Assembly (NCBI GenBank): GCA_020635955.1
Contig: JACJYW010000007.1
Span: 251,760 to 315,759, forward strand
DNA: 64,000 nt
Direction: 5' to 3'
Origin: Crocinitomicaceae bacterium
GTDB taxonomy: Bacteria > Bacteroidota > Bacteroidia > Flavobacteriales_D > Crocinitomicaceae
The notes below the pieces were generated by a model, which was given only the letters and a program-made list of their open reading frames with translations, searched no databases and was not told the DNA's origin. The first letter of the stretch is position 1. Each line of letters starts with the position of its first letter. A program made the translations under genes and the position numbers. Positions 24,160-32,554 of this stretch are shown here, piece by piece.

Positions 24160-25095
24160 CTATTTCTTTCCTACTTTATTTTCAGCCCTTTGTTTCAATT
24201 TTTCTGGAGACTGATTCATTAACAAGACTCCTAAGATGATCAAGACCATCCAGATCAGATTGATCACAGGAAAGTTCTCACCATCCAAAACCCCTATGAA
24301 TATAGCAACTACAGGAAGCATATATGCAATGGCAGACGAGAAAATATGATTTGAAATACTGATCAATTTATTAAATAACATCACGGCAATTGCGGTTCCT
24401 AAAATCGATAAAATGGATAAATATCCAAATCCGCTTAAACCATTTGGAGCTTCAAAAATGGGTAGATATGCCTTCGTTGCGAACACAGCAATTATAGACA
24501 ACGGCAAATTCAATAGAAACGAAAGTGAAGTGATGGATAAAGGAGGTATATGCTGAAGTTTGAATTTGATGGTTGTTAAACTGATAGCATAACCAAGGGT
24601 TGCCGGAAAAATGAAAAACGCATATCGAATATCTTTAGTGGAATCAATATCAAAATGACTACTTAAAACGAGATATAATCCAGTACTACCAAGTGCCAAT
24701 CCAATTAATTGATAAATAGAAGGCTTTGATCGATAGAAGAACACACCAATAACAACTACAAAGAAAGAAGTGGTAGAATTCAGCAATCCCGCTAAAGAAC
24801 TGTCGATATTCGTCTCGGCTAGTGTAAACATCATAGCCGGTAAGAGATTGCCAAAAAATCCCGTTACAAATAATAGAGGAATAGATTTTCGCGTAAGCAT
24901 TTTTCTGGCACGTAATGCCAATGGTAACAGCACCAGGCCGGCTAAGGTAATCCTCAATGCGCCCACCTGGAACGGACCAAAGACCATCACTTCATCTTCG
25001 GCGGGATACATAGCTCTTTTCATTAGAATAAAAGAACTTCCCCATGTCAATGACAAGAAAATAAATAGGATCCAAACTAGTGACTTGTTATTCAT
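24160..25095 (-). CDS. DMT superfamily (EamA) transporter
   Basis: A 311-residue inner-membrane protein with ten predicted helices in two EamA-type halves. The first half begins FLSLTWGSSFILMKRAM and includes ALRITLAGLVLLPLA. The second covers about residues 150-290 and includes PATLGYAISLTTIKF and AIAYMLPVVAIFIGVLDGE. Such carriers export amino acids, nucleobases or other metabolites; the substrate cannot be predicted. It is transcribed towards rplU and is divergent from the deoxynucleoside kinase gene. Confidence 0.85.
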   Translation of the reverse strand: MNNKSLVWILFIFLSLTWGSSFILMKRAMYPAEDEVMVFGPFQVGALRITLAGLVLLPLALRARKMLTRKSIPLLFVTGFFGNLLPAMMFTLAETNIDSSLAGLLNSTTSFFVVVIGVFFYRSKPSIYQLIGLALGSTGLYLVLSSHFDIDSTKDIRYAFFIFPATLGYAISLTTIKFKLQHIPPLSITSLSFLLNLPLSIIAVFATKAYLPIFEAPNGLSGFGYLSILSILGTAIAVMLFNKLISISNHIFSSAIAYMLPVVAIFIGVLDGENFPVINLIWMVLIILGVLLMNQSPEKLKQRAENKVGKK

Positions 25096-25211
25096 TCGGC
25101 GAAAGTAATATGAGATAACGCAACTTTCTTAATTGTTGATAAAAAGAATCCAAGCATCCGTAGAAGAAGACAATATATTTATACTTTTAACTTTCCAAAA
25201 TTTTACTCATT

Positions 25212-25826
25212 ATGCACATAGCAGTCGCTGGAAATATCGGTTCTGGAAAAACAACGTTGACCAAATTATTGGCTAAACACTATGGGTGGAATACCCATTT
25301 TGAAGATGTTGAGCAAAACCCATATTTAAATGACTTCTATGAAGACATGCAACGTTGGTCTTTCAATTTACAGATCTATTATTTGAATAGCAGATTCACT
25401 CAAATTCAAGAGATCAAAGAAAGTACGGAGAATGTCATTCAAGACAGAACAATTTATGAAGATGCTTACATCTTTGCGCCGAACTTGCATTCAATGGGTT
25501 TAATGACAACACGTGATTTTGAAAATTATTTCTCCCTTTTTAATCTGCTTGAACATTTTATTTCAGCTCCTGATGTATTGATCTATTTAAAAGCTTCAGT
25601 GCCTACTTTGGTTAACCAGATTCAAAAGAGAGGAAGAGAATATGAAGAATCAATTCGTTTGGACTATTTGAAAAGACTGAATGAAAGATACGAAGCCTGG
25701 ATCTCTACATACGACAAAGGAAAATTGATCGTTATTGATGTAGACGACAACAATTTCCATGAAAATGATGAGGATCTTGGAAAGATCATTAATGCGATTG
25801 ACGCCGAAATTCACGGATTGTTCTAA
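25212..25826 (+). CDS. Deoxynucleoside kinase
   Basis: Phosphorylates deoxynucleosides, probably purine deoxynucleosides, in salvage to dNMPs. The 204-residue protein has the P-loop GNIGSGKTT (7-15), the substrate-binding Glu in FEDVEQNPYLNDFY, a DRT motif (QDRTIYEDAYIF, the DRS equivalent) and a lid with RGREYE. These match the dGK/dAK/dCK family. The exact nucleoside preference cannot be told by eye. It begins a plus-strand run of small genes. Confidence 0.9.
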   Translation: MHIAVAGNIGSGKTTLTKLLAKHYGWNTHFEDVEQNPYLNDFYEDMQRWSFNLQIYYLNSRFTQIQEIKESTENVIQDRTIYEDAYIFAPNLHSMGLMTTRDFENYFSLFNLLEHFISAPDVLIYLKASVPTLVNQIQKRGREYEESIRLDYLKRLNERYEAWISTYDKGKLIVIDVDDNNFHENDEDLGKIINAIDAEIHGLF

Positions 25827-25834
25827 TTAATATC

Positions 25835-26359
25835 ATGAAATTTGGGATATTCATCCTACTCTGTTCACTAACAGTATCTTATTCGAATGCTGCCAAATCA
25901 CTAAACCAGAGATTTGAAGCTTGCCTTGAATTACATAATAAAATCCTCAATGATGCGCAAAACTTAACCAGCAATCTCTATTCAATTCAAAAGCGAATAG
26001 ATCCATCTGAGGAAACTCCATATGAAATGCTCGCCAAGGATGTTTCTAAGGTAAAAAAGGGAATTCAAAAACTAAATCGGAAGACTGAGAAGATGCTTGA
26101 CCACTACGAATACTATGTTGATGAACTGGAATTTGAAGTTGAGGATGTATTTGAATCGTTAAATCGCGGATCCACCTTTTTAGCTAAAGGAACAAAAAAA
26201 ATTGATGATGCTGCTTTTGAAAATTATCATGAAAATCTGAAACTTGCACATGATCATTATTTAAGTTTATTAGAACATTTGGGGCTTTATCAAGAAAGAA
26301 TGGTTAAGTTGAAAGGGATTTTGCATAAAATGATAAATAAACATCAGTTTACTTTTTAA
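25835..26359 (+). CDS. Secreted helical protein of unknown function
   Basis: A 174-residue protein with a signal peptide (about 1-19, ending SNAA), and otherwise almost entirely helical with heptad-like spacing (for example VSKVKKGIQKLNRKTEKM and VEDVFESLNRG). It has no lipobox and only one cysteine in the mature part. I do not recognise a domain. It lies 8 bases after the deoxynucleoside kinase and 9 bases before ysxC, so it is probably co-transcribed with both. A periplasmic coiled-coil role is possible but not demonstrated. Confidence 0.65.
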   Translation: MKFGIFILLCSLTVSYSNAAKSLNQRFEACLELHNKILNDAQNLTSNLYSIQKRIDPSEETPYEMLAKDVSKVKKGIQKLNRKTEKMLDHYEYYVDELEFEVEDVFESLNRGSTFLAKGTKKIDDAAFENYHENLKLAHDHYLSLLEHLGLYQERMVKLKGILHKMINKHQFTF

Positions 26360-26368
26360 TACAAACGA

Positions 26369-26965
26369 ATGGTCATACACACAGCCAATTTTGTCATTAG
26401 CAATACAGACGTTAAGAAATGTCCTCCTCCAAACAGACCGGAGTATGCATTCATTGGCAGATCGAATGTTGGCAAATCCTCTTTGATCAATATGATCACC
26501 AATCACAAGAATCTAGCTAAAACTTCAGGCCGACCCGGGAAAACACAATTGATAAACCACTTTCTTATTAATGAAAACTGGTTTTTAGTTGATCTTCCGG
26601 GTTACGGATATGCGAAAATCCCAAAATCTCAACGCGAGAAGTTTGAGAAGTTCATCTCAGAATATATACTTACGCGTCAAAATTTGATGAATGTATTCGT
26701 ACTGATAGATTCCAGACACGCCCCTCAACAAATTGATCTGGAATTCATGGAATGGCTAGGTGAAAATGGGGTTCCTTTCTCTTTGGTATTTACCAAGCTG
26801 GATAAGCTAAGACCCCTAGAAAAGAAAAAGTTTTTACCTGCTTATGAAAAGGAAATGCTAAAAATATGGGAAGTAATGCCACCTGTTTTTGTCACTTCCT
26901 CAACATCAGGAGAAGGAAAAGATGAACTATTGGGATATATAGAAGAAATTAATTCATCATTTTAA
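26369..26965 (+). CDS. ysxC: Ribosome biogenesis GTP-binding protein YsxC/EngB
   Basis: An essential GTPase that helps assemble the 50S ribosomal subunit. The 198 residues contain all GTPase motifs: G1 GRSNVGKS (31-38), G2 in KTSGRPGKTQ, G3 DLPGYGYA and G4 TKLDK. The SSTSGEG segment near the C-terminus supplies G5. Length and order match the TrmE-Era-EngA-YihA family. The names engB and yihA are also in use. Confidence 0.95.
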   Translation: MVIHTANFVISNTDVKKCPPPNRPEYAFIGRSNVGKSSLINMITNHKNLAKTSGRPGKTQLINHFLINENWFLVDLPGYGYAKIPKSQREKFEKFISEYILTRQNLMNVFVLIDSRHAPQQIDLEFMEWLGENGVPFSLVFTKLDKLRPLEKKKFLPAYEKEMLKIWEVMPPVFVTSSTSGEGKDELLGYIEEINSSF

Positions 26966-27000
26966 ATATATCCTGTAAAACATAATTTGTAGATTTAGGT

Positions 27001-27480
27001 ATGGATTATACCGATATCCTCATTCCTATTCGCAAAATTGTTCGTTCAATTAATCTTGATTCCAAAAAGATCCAGAAGGAGTGTGGATTGAGCATTCCTC
27101 AAATTCTTGCACTTACATTCTTAAGTAGAGCAGAAAATTACAAGTGCACACAATTGGAGCTGAGAAAATTCTTAGAACTTAATTCAAGTACCGTTACCGG
27201 AATAGTTGCGCGCCTTGAAAAAAAGGGGTACTTGGCTAAACTTCCTTCTCAAGGTGATAAGCGAGCTACTCAACTTAGTTTAACTTCAAGCGGTGCTGAG
27301 ATCCTAAAAAAAGCTCCTCCCTTATTGCAGGAACAATTGGTTTTGAAATTATCTCAGTTGACAGCTGATAAAATCAAAATTATTCAGAATGGCCTGGAAT
27401 TATTGGTGGAGGCTCTTGGTGCAGAAGACCTGGATGCCGGACCAATTCTAACCATTCCGGAGCCAGAAAACTTCGATTAA
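27001..27480 (+). CDS. MarR family transcriptional regulator
   Basis: A 159-residue winged helix-turn-helix protein with an N-terminal dimerisation helix. The recognition region is CTQLELRKFLELNSSTVTG, followed by IVARLEKKGYLAKLPSQGDKRA, the MarR wing with its Asp-Lys-Arg. The C-terminal helices complete the dimer interface. The ligand and targets are unknown. It may act on neighbouring genes such as the RRM/PRC cluster that follows, whose strong promoter lies 58 bases downstream. It has a stand-alone position after ysxC. Confidence 0.88.
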   Translation: MDYTDILIPIRKIVRSINLDSKKIQKECGLSIPQILALTFLSRAENYKCTQLELRKFLELNSSTVTGIVARLEKKGYLAKLPSQGDKRATQLSLTSSGAEILKKAPPLLQEQLVLKLSQLTADKIKIIQNGLELLVEALGAEDLDAGPILTIPEPENFD

Positions 27481-27538
27481 CACCCCTGTTCTTTAGAACT
27501 TAATTTATGTTAAATCAAGTAGTTATTTACTGATTTAC

Positions 27539-27569
27539 TTGACTTTATGCGTTTAAACACATATATTTG
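27539..27569 (+). promoter_or_regulatory. Bacteroidota-type promoter of the RRM/PRC cluster
   Basis: A TTG at 27539-27541 and TATATTTG at 27562-27569 are separated by exactly 20 bases, matching the Bacteroidota -33/-7 consensus (TTG, 19-21 bases, TAnnTTTG). The predicted start point is about 7 bases downstream, giving a leader of about 33 bases to the ATG at 27609. Confidence 0.7.
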
Positions 27570-27608
27570 TGTTGTACAGAACATATTTATTTACTAAAAC
27601 AAGAACAT

Positions 27609-27875
27609 ATGATTTTAAGAATTAGAAACATCCCGAAAGACACTACCAAACCGCAATTAAGAGCATTATTCAGACCCTATGGCAGAATAAGTGCAATCAT
27701 CAAAAGAGGCAACACAGCCTTTATTCATATGACATCAAGAAGAAGAGCTCAAGCAGCCTTGGATGATCTTAATGAAACAACCTGGAATGGAAATCACATT
27801 TCCGTTTCTTCTGCGGATAGCAATACTGAATTATCTATTTGCCGTACCGAACACGGCATCATGCGCATGTTCTGA
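27609..27875 (+). CDS. Single-domain RRM RNA-binding protein
   Basis: An 88-residue protein made almost entirely of one RNA recognition motif, with pattern beta-alpha-beta-beta-alpha-beta. The RNP2-like strand is LRIRNIP (3-9) and the RNP1-like strand is RGNTAFIHM (33-41), which lacks the usual second aromatic. Such short RRM proteins are candidate RNA chaperones in Bacteroidota, which usually lack Hfq; the role here is inferred. The start at 27609 is preferred over an in-frame ATG at 27567 because the latter lies inside the promoter. It is the first gene of a four-gene run. Confidence 0.8.
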   Translation: MILRIRNIPKDTTKPQLRALFRPYGRISAIIKRGNTAFIHMTSRRRAQAALDDLNETTWNGNHISVSSADSNTELSICRTEHGIMRMF

Positions 27876-27927
27876 TCACTATAAAGTCATTTTAGAAAAA
27901 TCAGAATAATCATTAAAACTAAAACGC

Positions 27928-28698
27928 ATGAAATTGAATTTAAAAAACATAATTGGACACAAAGTATTTAACAACAATAAAGAGATTGGAACCGTTACGG
28001 ACATTCTATTTGATGATAAAAAATGGGTTTGTAGATATTTTGAAATATCACCCATAAATTCATCACCTGAAGAAAGAATATTACTTCCAATTCCACTTGT
28101 AATTAGCATTAATTGGACACAAGACAAAATAGAATATCTGCTTAGAGAGATCAAACTCATCAAAGCTCCAAGAATTAAGGAAAAGGAAATTATCAGTAGA
28201 AAATTTGAGCTAGATCTTGCCAATCATTTTAAAACCAGAAAATATTGGGAAACAAGATATATCGACTCCATGCCTAACCCTACTCGCTGGGCACCTGAAA
28301 GAGTTATTTTCATTGATCAGGAATACCATAACAGAATTCCAAGAAAATCAATAAAAGCAGATGATGATCATTCGTCAGTTCGCAGACTTAGTCAAATAAC
28401 CCAATTTGACGCATATGCAAATAATGGAGAGATAGGCAAACTGAACGATCTCATTATTGACTACAAAGACTGGAAAATCATTTCTGCCGTTATTCGCATA
28501 TACACGCTACAAGACATCAAGAAAGACGTTCTTGTGGCTACGCAATTGATATCTGAGATCAGCTATCCCGATAAAGGTGTGATCCTTGATCTGAAAAGAG
28601 ATGAAATTATTCGATCTCCGGAATTCAGTGAATCAACACCAATTAATAAGAGGATGGTGATCAAGCATTTCGATTTTAATGGTAAACCTAAATCTTAA
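27928..28698 (+). CDS. Protein with two PRC-barrel domains
   Basis: A 256-residue soluble protein with two PRC-barrel-like units: IIGHKVFNNNKEIGTVTDILFDD at about 9-31 and FDAYANNGEIGKLNDLIIDYKDW at about 156-178. PRC-barrels occur in RimM (16S rRNA maturation) and in the photosynthetic reaction-centre H subunit, and as stand-alone stress-related proteins. There is no signal peptide. It lies between the RRM gene and a small basic protein. A role in RNA- or ribosome-related stress handling is possible but unproven. Confidence 0.8.
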   Translation: MKLNLKNIIGHKVFNNNKEIGTVTDILFDDKKWVCRYFEISPINSSPEERILLPIPLVISINWTQDKIEYLLREIKLIKAPRIKEKEIISRKFELDLANHFKTRKYWETRYIDSMPNPTRWAPERVIFIDQEYHNRIPRKSIKADDDHSSVRRLSQITQFDAYANNGEIGKLNDLIIDYKDWKIISAVIRIYTLQDIKKDVLVATQLISEISYPDKGVILDLKRDEIIRSPEFSESTPINKRMVIKHFDFNGKPKS

Positions 28699-28702
28699 GA
28701 TC

Positions 28703-28978
28703 ATGAAGGCCATAGAAATCAAAAAGAAAGAGCTTAAGAAAATTAAGTTCCCTAGCAAGGATGTGCTGGATTCTCCAAAAAAAAGAAGATTCAGATCGTT
28801 AAAATTAAGATCTGCTATGCAGGATAAAAGCCCCAATAATAGATACCAACTTATTGTAAAAAGTAAAGAAAGAGGATTATTCGCCATTACCAGTAGAATT
28901 CTTGTAGCAGAAAACAACTATACCATACTGCATGGTGGACATGTAATTCCCACCAAATCAATTATTAAGATCAAATAA
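28703..28978 (+). CDS. Small basic hypothetical protein
   Basis: A 91-residue, lysine- and arginine-rich protein (KKKELKKIKFPSKDVLDSPK, KKRRFRSLKLRSAMQ) with a C-terminal half that looks like a small beta domain (YQLIVKSKERGLFAITSR, then ILHGGHVIPTKSIIKIK). The high basic charge would suit nucleic-acid binding. The start at 28703 lies 4 bases after the PRC-barrel stop; an earlier in-frame ATG at 28679 would overlap that gene. I do not recognise the family. Confidence 0.65.
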   Translation: MKAIEIKKKELKKIKFPSKDVLDSPKKRRFRSLKLRSAMQDKSPNNRYQLIVKSKERGLFAITSRILVAENNYTILHGGHVIPTKSIIKIK

Positions 28979-28993
28979 TCAAAAACAGATCGT

Positions 28994-29350
28994 ATGAAAA
29001 AAGAAATGACAAAACAACTGATCAATTCATTACAGAAAAAAGGTGTTCAAATGATCAGACAACATGCAAGTGGCTCTGAATCACCAAAAGCTTATGCCTT
29101 TAGAGGAGGAAGAAAGACGTATACTCCAGATATTGTAGCCGAGTTTGAAAACAGGCATGACTTCTTCGCAGTAGAGGATAAATTTAGAAAAAAAGACATT
29201 CCAGACATGGTGGCAAAATGGATCTTATTCGGTGTTACAGCAAGAAATAAAGGAGGCAGATTCTATCTGGTTGTAAACGAAGATGAATCAGATAAATTCA
29301 GGGAGATCGTCACTGAAAAAGCACTATCAGCAGAAATAATCACGTTATAA
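28994..29350 (+). CDS. PD-(D/E)XK nuclease-like hypothetical protein
   Basis: A 118-residue protein whose core fits the restriction-endonuclease-like fold. TYTPDIVAEF supplies Pro45-Asp46, and FFAVEDKF supplies Glu61-x-Lys63, with a following amphipathic helix (DMVAKWILFG) and a strand RFYLVV. The N-terminal half is basic. This is the arrangement seen in archaeal Holliday-junction resolvases and related small nucleases, but similarity is limited to the motif pattern. It is the last gene of the RRM/PRC cluster. Activity would need testing. Confidence 0.55.
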   Translation: MKKEMTKQLINSLQKKGVQMIRQHASGSESPKAYAFRGGRKTYTPDIVAEFENRHDFFAVEDKFRKKDIPDMVAKWILFGVTARNKGGRFYLVVNEDESDKFREIVTEKALSAEIITL

Positions 29351-29402
29351 TAGAATACACTTTTCTTTAGAATGGCTACTTTAGATCTACTAATCTATAG
29401 CC

Positions 29403-31070
29403 TTGGAAAACGAATTTGATTACTGGCAGTTCTTAGCAGGTTTAGGTGTATTCCTTTTTGGAATGCATTACATGGAGATAGCTCTTAAAAACCTGGCCGG
29501 AAGATCTTTTAAAAAATTCCTCAGAAAACACACAAACAGTCCCATCAAAGGTATTTTAGGTGGTGCTGGGATTACAGCTATTCTGCAAAGTAGCTCAGTC
29601 GTATCTTTAATGGTAATGGCCTTTGTTGGTGCACGAATCATTAATATGAGAAGTGCTCTGGGCGTAATATTCGGAAGCAACCTTGGTACCACAGTTACTG
29701 GCTGGATAGTTGCCTATATTGGATTCAAATTCGAATTAAACGAGATCATTCTGCCATTGGTGGCTATTGGGGCATTACTCATTGTTATGTTTTCAAAAAC
29801 AGATGAGATCTACGATACTGGTAGATTCCTGTTTGGATTTGGCTTTCTTTTTCTTGGATTAAGTTGGATGAAAGTAAGTATAGAATTCTATGCTGCCAAC
29901 ATAGATTTAAGTCAATATGACTATTTGAACGATTATTTGTTTGTGTTTCTGGGCCTTATATTAACAGCTATTATCCAATCAAGCTCAGCCATGATAGTCA
30001 TAACTCTTAGCGCATTGGGAGTTGGAGCTATTACACTTGAAGTAGCATCCATCATTGTCATTGGTAGCAATATTGGTACTACAATAACTATTATTCTGGG
30101 AGCTATAAAGGGAACCGAGTCAAAAAAACAATTAGCCCTTGGACACGTACTATTTAATGTAATAACAGCTTGTGTTGCACTTGTTTTACTGCATCCCATT
30201 TTATGGTTTATTACCAATTCCCTGACACTAACTGATCCATTAATTGCATTGGTAGCATTTCATACCATTTTCAATCTTTTAGGAATCATCCTTTTCTTTC
30301 CGATCATTGGAAAATTCGCCGATTTCCTTGAAAAAAGATTTCTTCAAAAAGAAGCCGATACTGAATTCATTAATAAAGTATCACCCGAAATTCCAGTGGC
30401 AGCTTTAGAAGCAATGCGCAATGAAGGGAAACGTTTTTGTAGCATGGTGCTAAACCTTAATCGACAAGCAATAACTGAGAAGAACATTTCATTTAGCGTC
30501 AGAGGCATGGTTAAGTTATTTCAGACCAATAATTATGATGATCAATATCAGGAGCTCAAGAAACTAGAAGGTGAGCTTATAGACTATTCTGTTCATGTGC
30601 AGGATCACGATATGAATGAAGCTGAAAAACTAGAGATCCAATCTTTACTTCACGGACTAAGTAAAGGAATGCAATCGGCTAAAAATGTCAAGGATATCAT
30701 ACATAATATTAAAGATTTCGAATCAACGAGTGATGAGAGTAAAAGGATCCTTTATACCAATTTAAGGAATGAGATCACCCTTCTTCAAGATAAGATGTTG
30801 CATTTTATGGAAACCGAACTTACTTCAGATAGATTTGAAGAATTGGTGTCATTATCTCAAGAAAACTACCATCTACACCAATCGTTGATCAAACAAACTT
30901 ATGAAGAAGTTAAAGCTGACAAACTGTCGAATGCTGAAATAGCTACTTTCTTAAACCTTAACAGAGAGTTCTACATTTCAAGCAAGGCCCTTATTCATGC
31001 AATGAGTGATTTTTGGCTCTCTATGACCCAATCAAGTGACTTCGGAAAACTTCCGAATATTCATAATTGA
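29403..31070 (+). CDS. Na/Pi cotransporter family protein with PhoU-like domain
   Basis: A 555-residue protein. Residues about 1-310 are a Na+/phosphate cotransporter II domain with two inverted repeats carrying the QSSS motif (TAILQSSSVVSLMVMA near 56 and TAIIQSSSAMIVITLS near 188). Residues about 330-550 are a helical PhoU-like regulatory domain. Such proteins import, or in some bacteria export, inorganic phosphate coupled to sodium. The start is TTG at 29403; the next methionines lie inside the first helix. It follows the nuclease-like gene by 52 bases and converges on the LamG gene. Confidence 0.88.
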   Translation: MENEFDYWQFLAGLGVFLFGMHYMEIALKNLAGRSFKKFLRKHTNSPIKGILGGAGITAILQSSSVVSLMVMAFVGARIINMRSALGVIFGSNLGTTVTGWIVAYIGFKFELNEIILPLVAIGALLIVMFSKTDEIYDTGRFLFGFGFLFLGLSWMKVSIEFYAANIDLSQYDYLNDYLFVFLGLILTAIIQSSSAMIVITLSALGVGAITLEVASIIVIGSNIGTTITIILGAIKGTESKKQLALGHVLFNVITACVALVLLHPILWFITNSLTLTDPLIALVAFHTIFNLLGIILFFPIIGKFADFLEKRFLQKEADTEFINKVSPEIPVAALEAMRNEGKRFCSMVLNLNRQAITEKNISFSVRGMVKLFQTNNYDDQYQELKKLEGELIDYSVHVQDHDMNEAEKLEIQSLLHGLSKGMQSAKNVKDIIHNIKDFESTSDESKRILYTNLRNEITLLQDKMLHFMETELTSDRFEELVSLSQENYHLHQSLIKQTYEEVKADKLSNAEIATFLNLNREFYISSKALIHAMSDFWLSMTQSSDFGKLPNIHN

Positions 31071-31090
31071 TAGAAAGGATGACTTAATTT

Positions 31091-32179
31091 CTATTTTGAG
31101 CTCACAAAAATCTTCTTAACAGTCACAAATTCTCCTATCTGAATTTGAACCAAATAAGAACCTGAAGAAATTCCTTGAAGATTCAATATCTGCTGAAATT
31201 GTCCTGAATTCAGCAATTTAGGAGGTAGATTCAATATCAATCTTCCTTCAATATCGAACAAGGAAATTAACAATATTGAATTCTCTGACAAATCAAGAAC
31301 AAGGTTCACATGATCAACACATGGATTTGGATAAACAGCAATATCAAAACCGATTTGATCTTGATCCTTTATAGACGCCGGATATTTTTCAACGCAAGAA
31401 GATACTATCCAGTTGGAAATTGTACCATTTAAGCTAAAATTGATCAAATTACCATCTATTCCGTTTGTTGTCTTATCTGACAATACATTAACCGTTGTAT
31501 TATTCGCGGCGGCAGTTCCCTGATCGAAATCATAATATGCGATCAGACCCGATTCAGTACCATTTAATTGTTGGTCCATACCAGTTGATACCTCAGAATC
31601 TGTTCTTGCATAATCCCAAATTCGCAGATCATCTATTTGTCCTTTATAGAATTGAGAAGTGGTTGTATTATCCCATTCCTGGCCGAGACTATATCTATCA
31701 GCAGATGTAAAAGTGAATGTAGGGCTATGTGTATCTTTTAAAACACCATCAATATATACTTTGCCATTTGTTCCATCATAGATATAAGCAATATGATGAC
31801 AGCTCGCGTCACCAATAACTACGTCACTAACATAAAGTGGTCCAGAACCCGGAACCTGATCATAAATAAGTAATTTTCCATCTTGATTCGTTGTCCCCCC
31901 TAACATGAATAAAAGTCTGTTTTCTCCTGCTGGTTGATTAATAGCGAACATGGCAGTTCTCACATCACCTTGATCATTATAATCTGCATTCATCCAAAAT
32001 TCAATAGAAAAATTGGAAGCATTATTATAAAAATCAGTTTGTAGAGCATCCAAATTCACATAATCATTGGTTCCATCAAAAACTAAGAGGTTATTGCTTT
32101 GAGAAAAGGAATTTCCTATAAAAAAAAGAGCAACAAACAGAAAAACTGTCTTATTAACAGTTACATTAATTTTCATCAT
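31091..32179 (-). CDS. LamG-domain protein with T9SS type A sorting domain
   Basis: A 362-residue secreted protein with a signal peptide (about 1-27, ending SFSQ) and a LamG/concanavalin-like carbohydrate-binding fold (about 30-215) with AYIYDGTNGKVYIDGVLKD and IDDLRIWDYARTD. A C-terminal type IX secretion sorting domain (about 280-362) opens YPNPCVDHVNLVLD and closes with a basic VTVKKIFVSSK. It is probably exported across the outer membrane and may bind a polysaccharide. Two adjacent methionines make the exact start uncertain by one residue. Confidence 0.85.
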   Translation of the reverse strand: MMKINVTVNKTVFLFVALFFIGNSFSQSNNLLVFDGTNDYVNLDALQTDFYNNASNFSIEFWMNADYNDQGDVRTAMFAINQPAGENRLLFMLGGTTNQDGKLLIYDQVPGSGPLYVSDVVIGDASCHHIAYIYDGTNGKVYIDGVLKDTHSPTFTFTSADRYSLGQEWDNTTTSQFYKGQIDDLRIWDYARTDSEVSTGMDQQLNGTESGLIAYYDFDQGTAAANNTTVNVLSDKTTNGIDGNLINFSLNGTISNWIVSSCVEKYPASIKDQDQIGFDIAVYPNPCVDHVNLVLDLSENSILLISLFDIEGRLILNLPPKLLNSGQFQQILNLQGISSGSYLVQIQIGEFVTVKKIFVSSK

Positions 32180-32212
32180 AAGTTCTGGTTTTGGTAGACC
32201 AAATGTACGAAA

Positions 32213-32554
32213 TTAACTCAAAGGCGGCAAGATGTTCATCTTATCGGCGAAATGATAACAATAGTCTCTCAGATCTTCACTAATATTCGTTTCACCCGTT
32301 GCTCTTTCGAATGAATCAGCCATAGTAAGCAGCGTTTGATGAAAGAATTTTTTCATCTCATCTACTGTCATTTCACTATTCCAAAGGTCAATGCGCATGG
32401 TATTTTGTTCCATTTCATCCCAAAATGCCAGGATCATTGCTTTTGCCGGAGCATTATCAACACCACCATCTTCGGCAGACCATTTGATTGATTCAGGTAC
32501 ATTGTTCTCGTTTGTTACAATGTCTATTTTAATTTGTGACCTCTTATTACTCAT
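32213..32554 (-). CDS. gldC: Gliding motility protein GldC
   Basis: A 113-residue soluble protein of the GldC family, which is associated with gliding motility and T9SS function in Bacteroidota. Typical features are IKIDIVTNENNVPESIKWSA, GVDNAPAKAMILAFWD, and a C-terminal RDYCYHFADKMNIL. It overlaps gldB by 8 bases, the usual gene order in gliding relatives. Its biochemical role is not established. It lies next to a T9SS-dependent secreted protein. Confidence 0.92.
   Translation of the reverse strand: MSNKRSQIKIDIVTNENNVPESIKWSAEDGGVDNAPAKAMILAFWDEMEQNTMRIDLWNSEMTVDEMKKFFHQTLLTMADSFERATGETNISEDLRDYCYHFADKMNILPPLS

Noticed and set aside
27567..27608. Longer start for the RRM protein
   Set aside because: The upstream ATG lies within the -7 region of the promoter and so is not transcribed in full.
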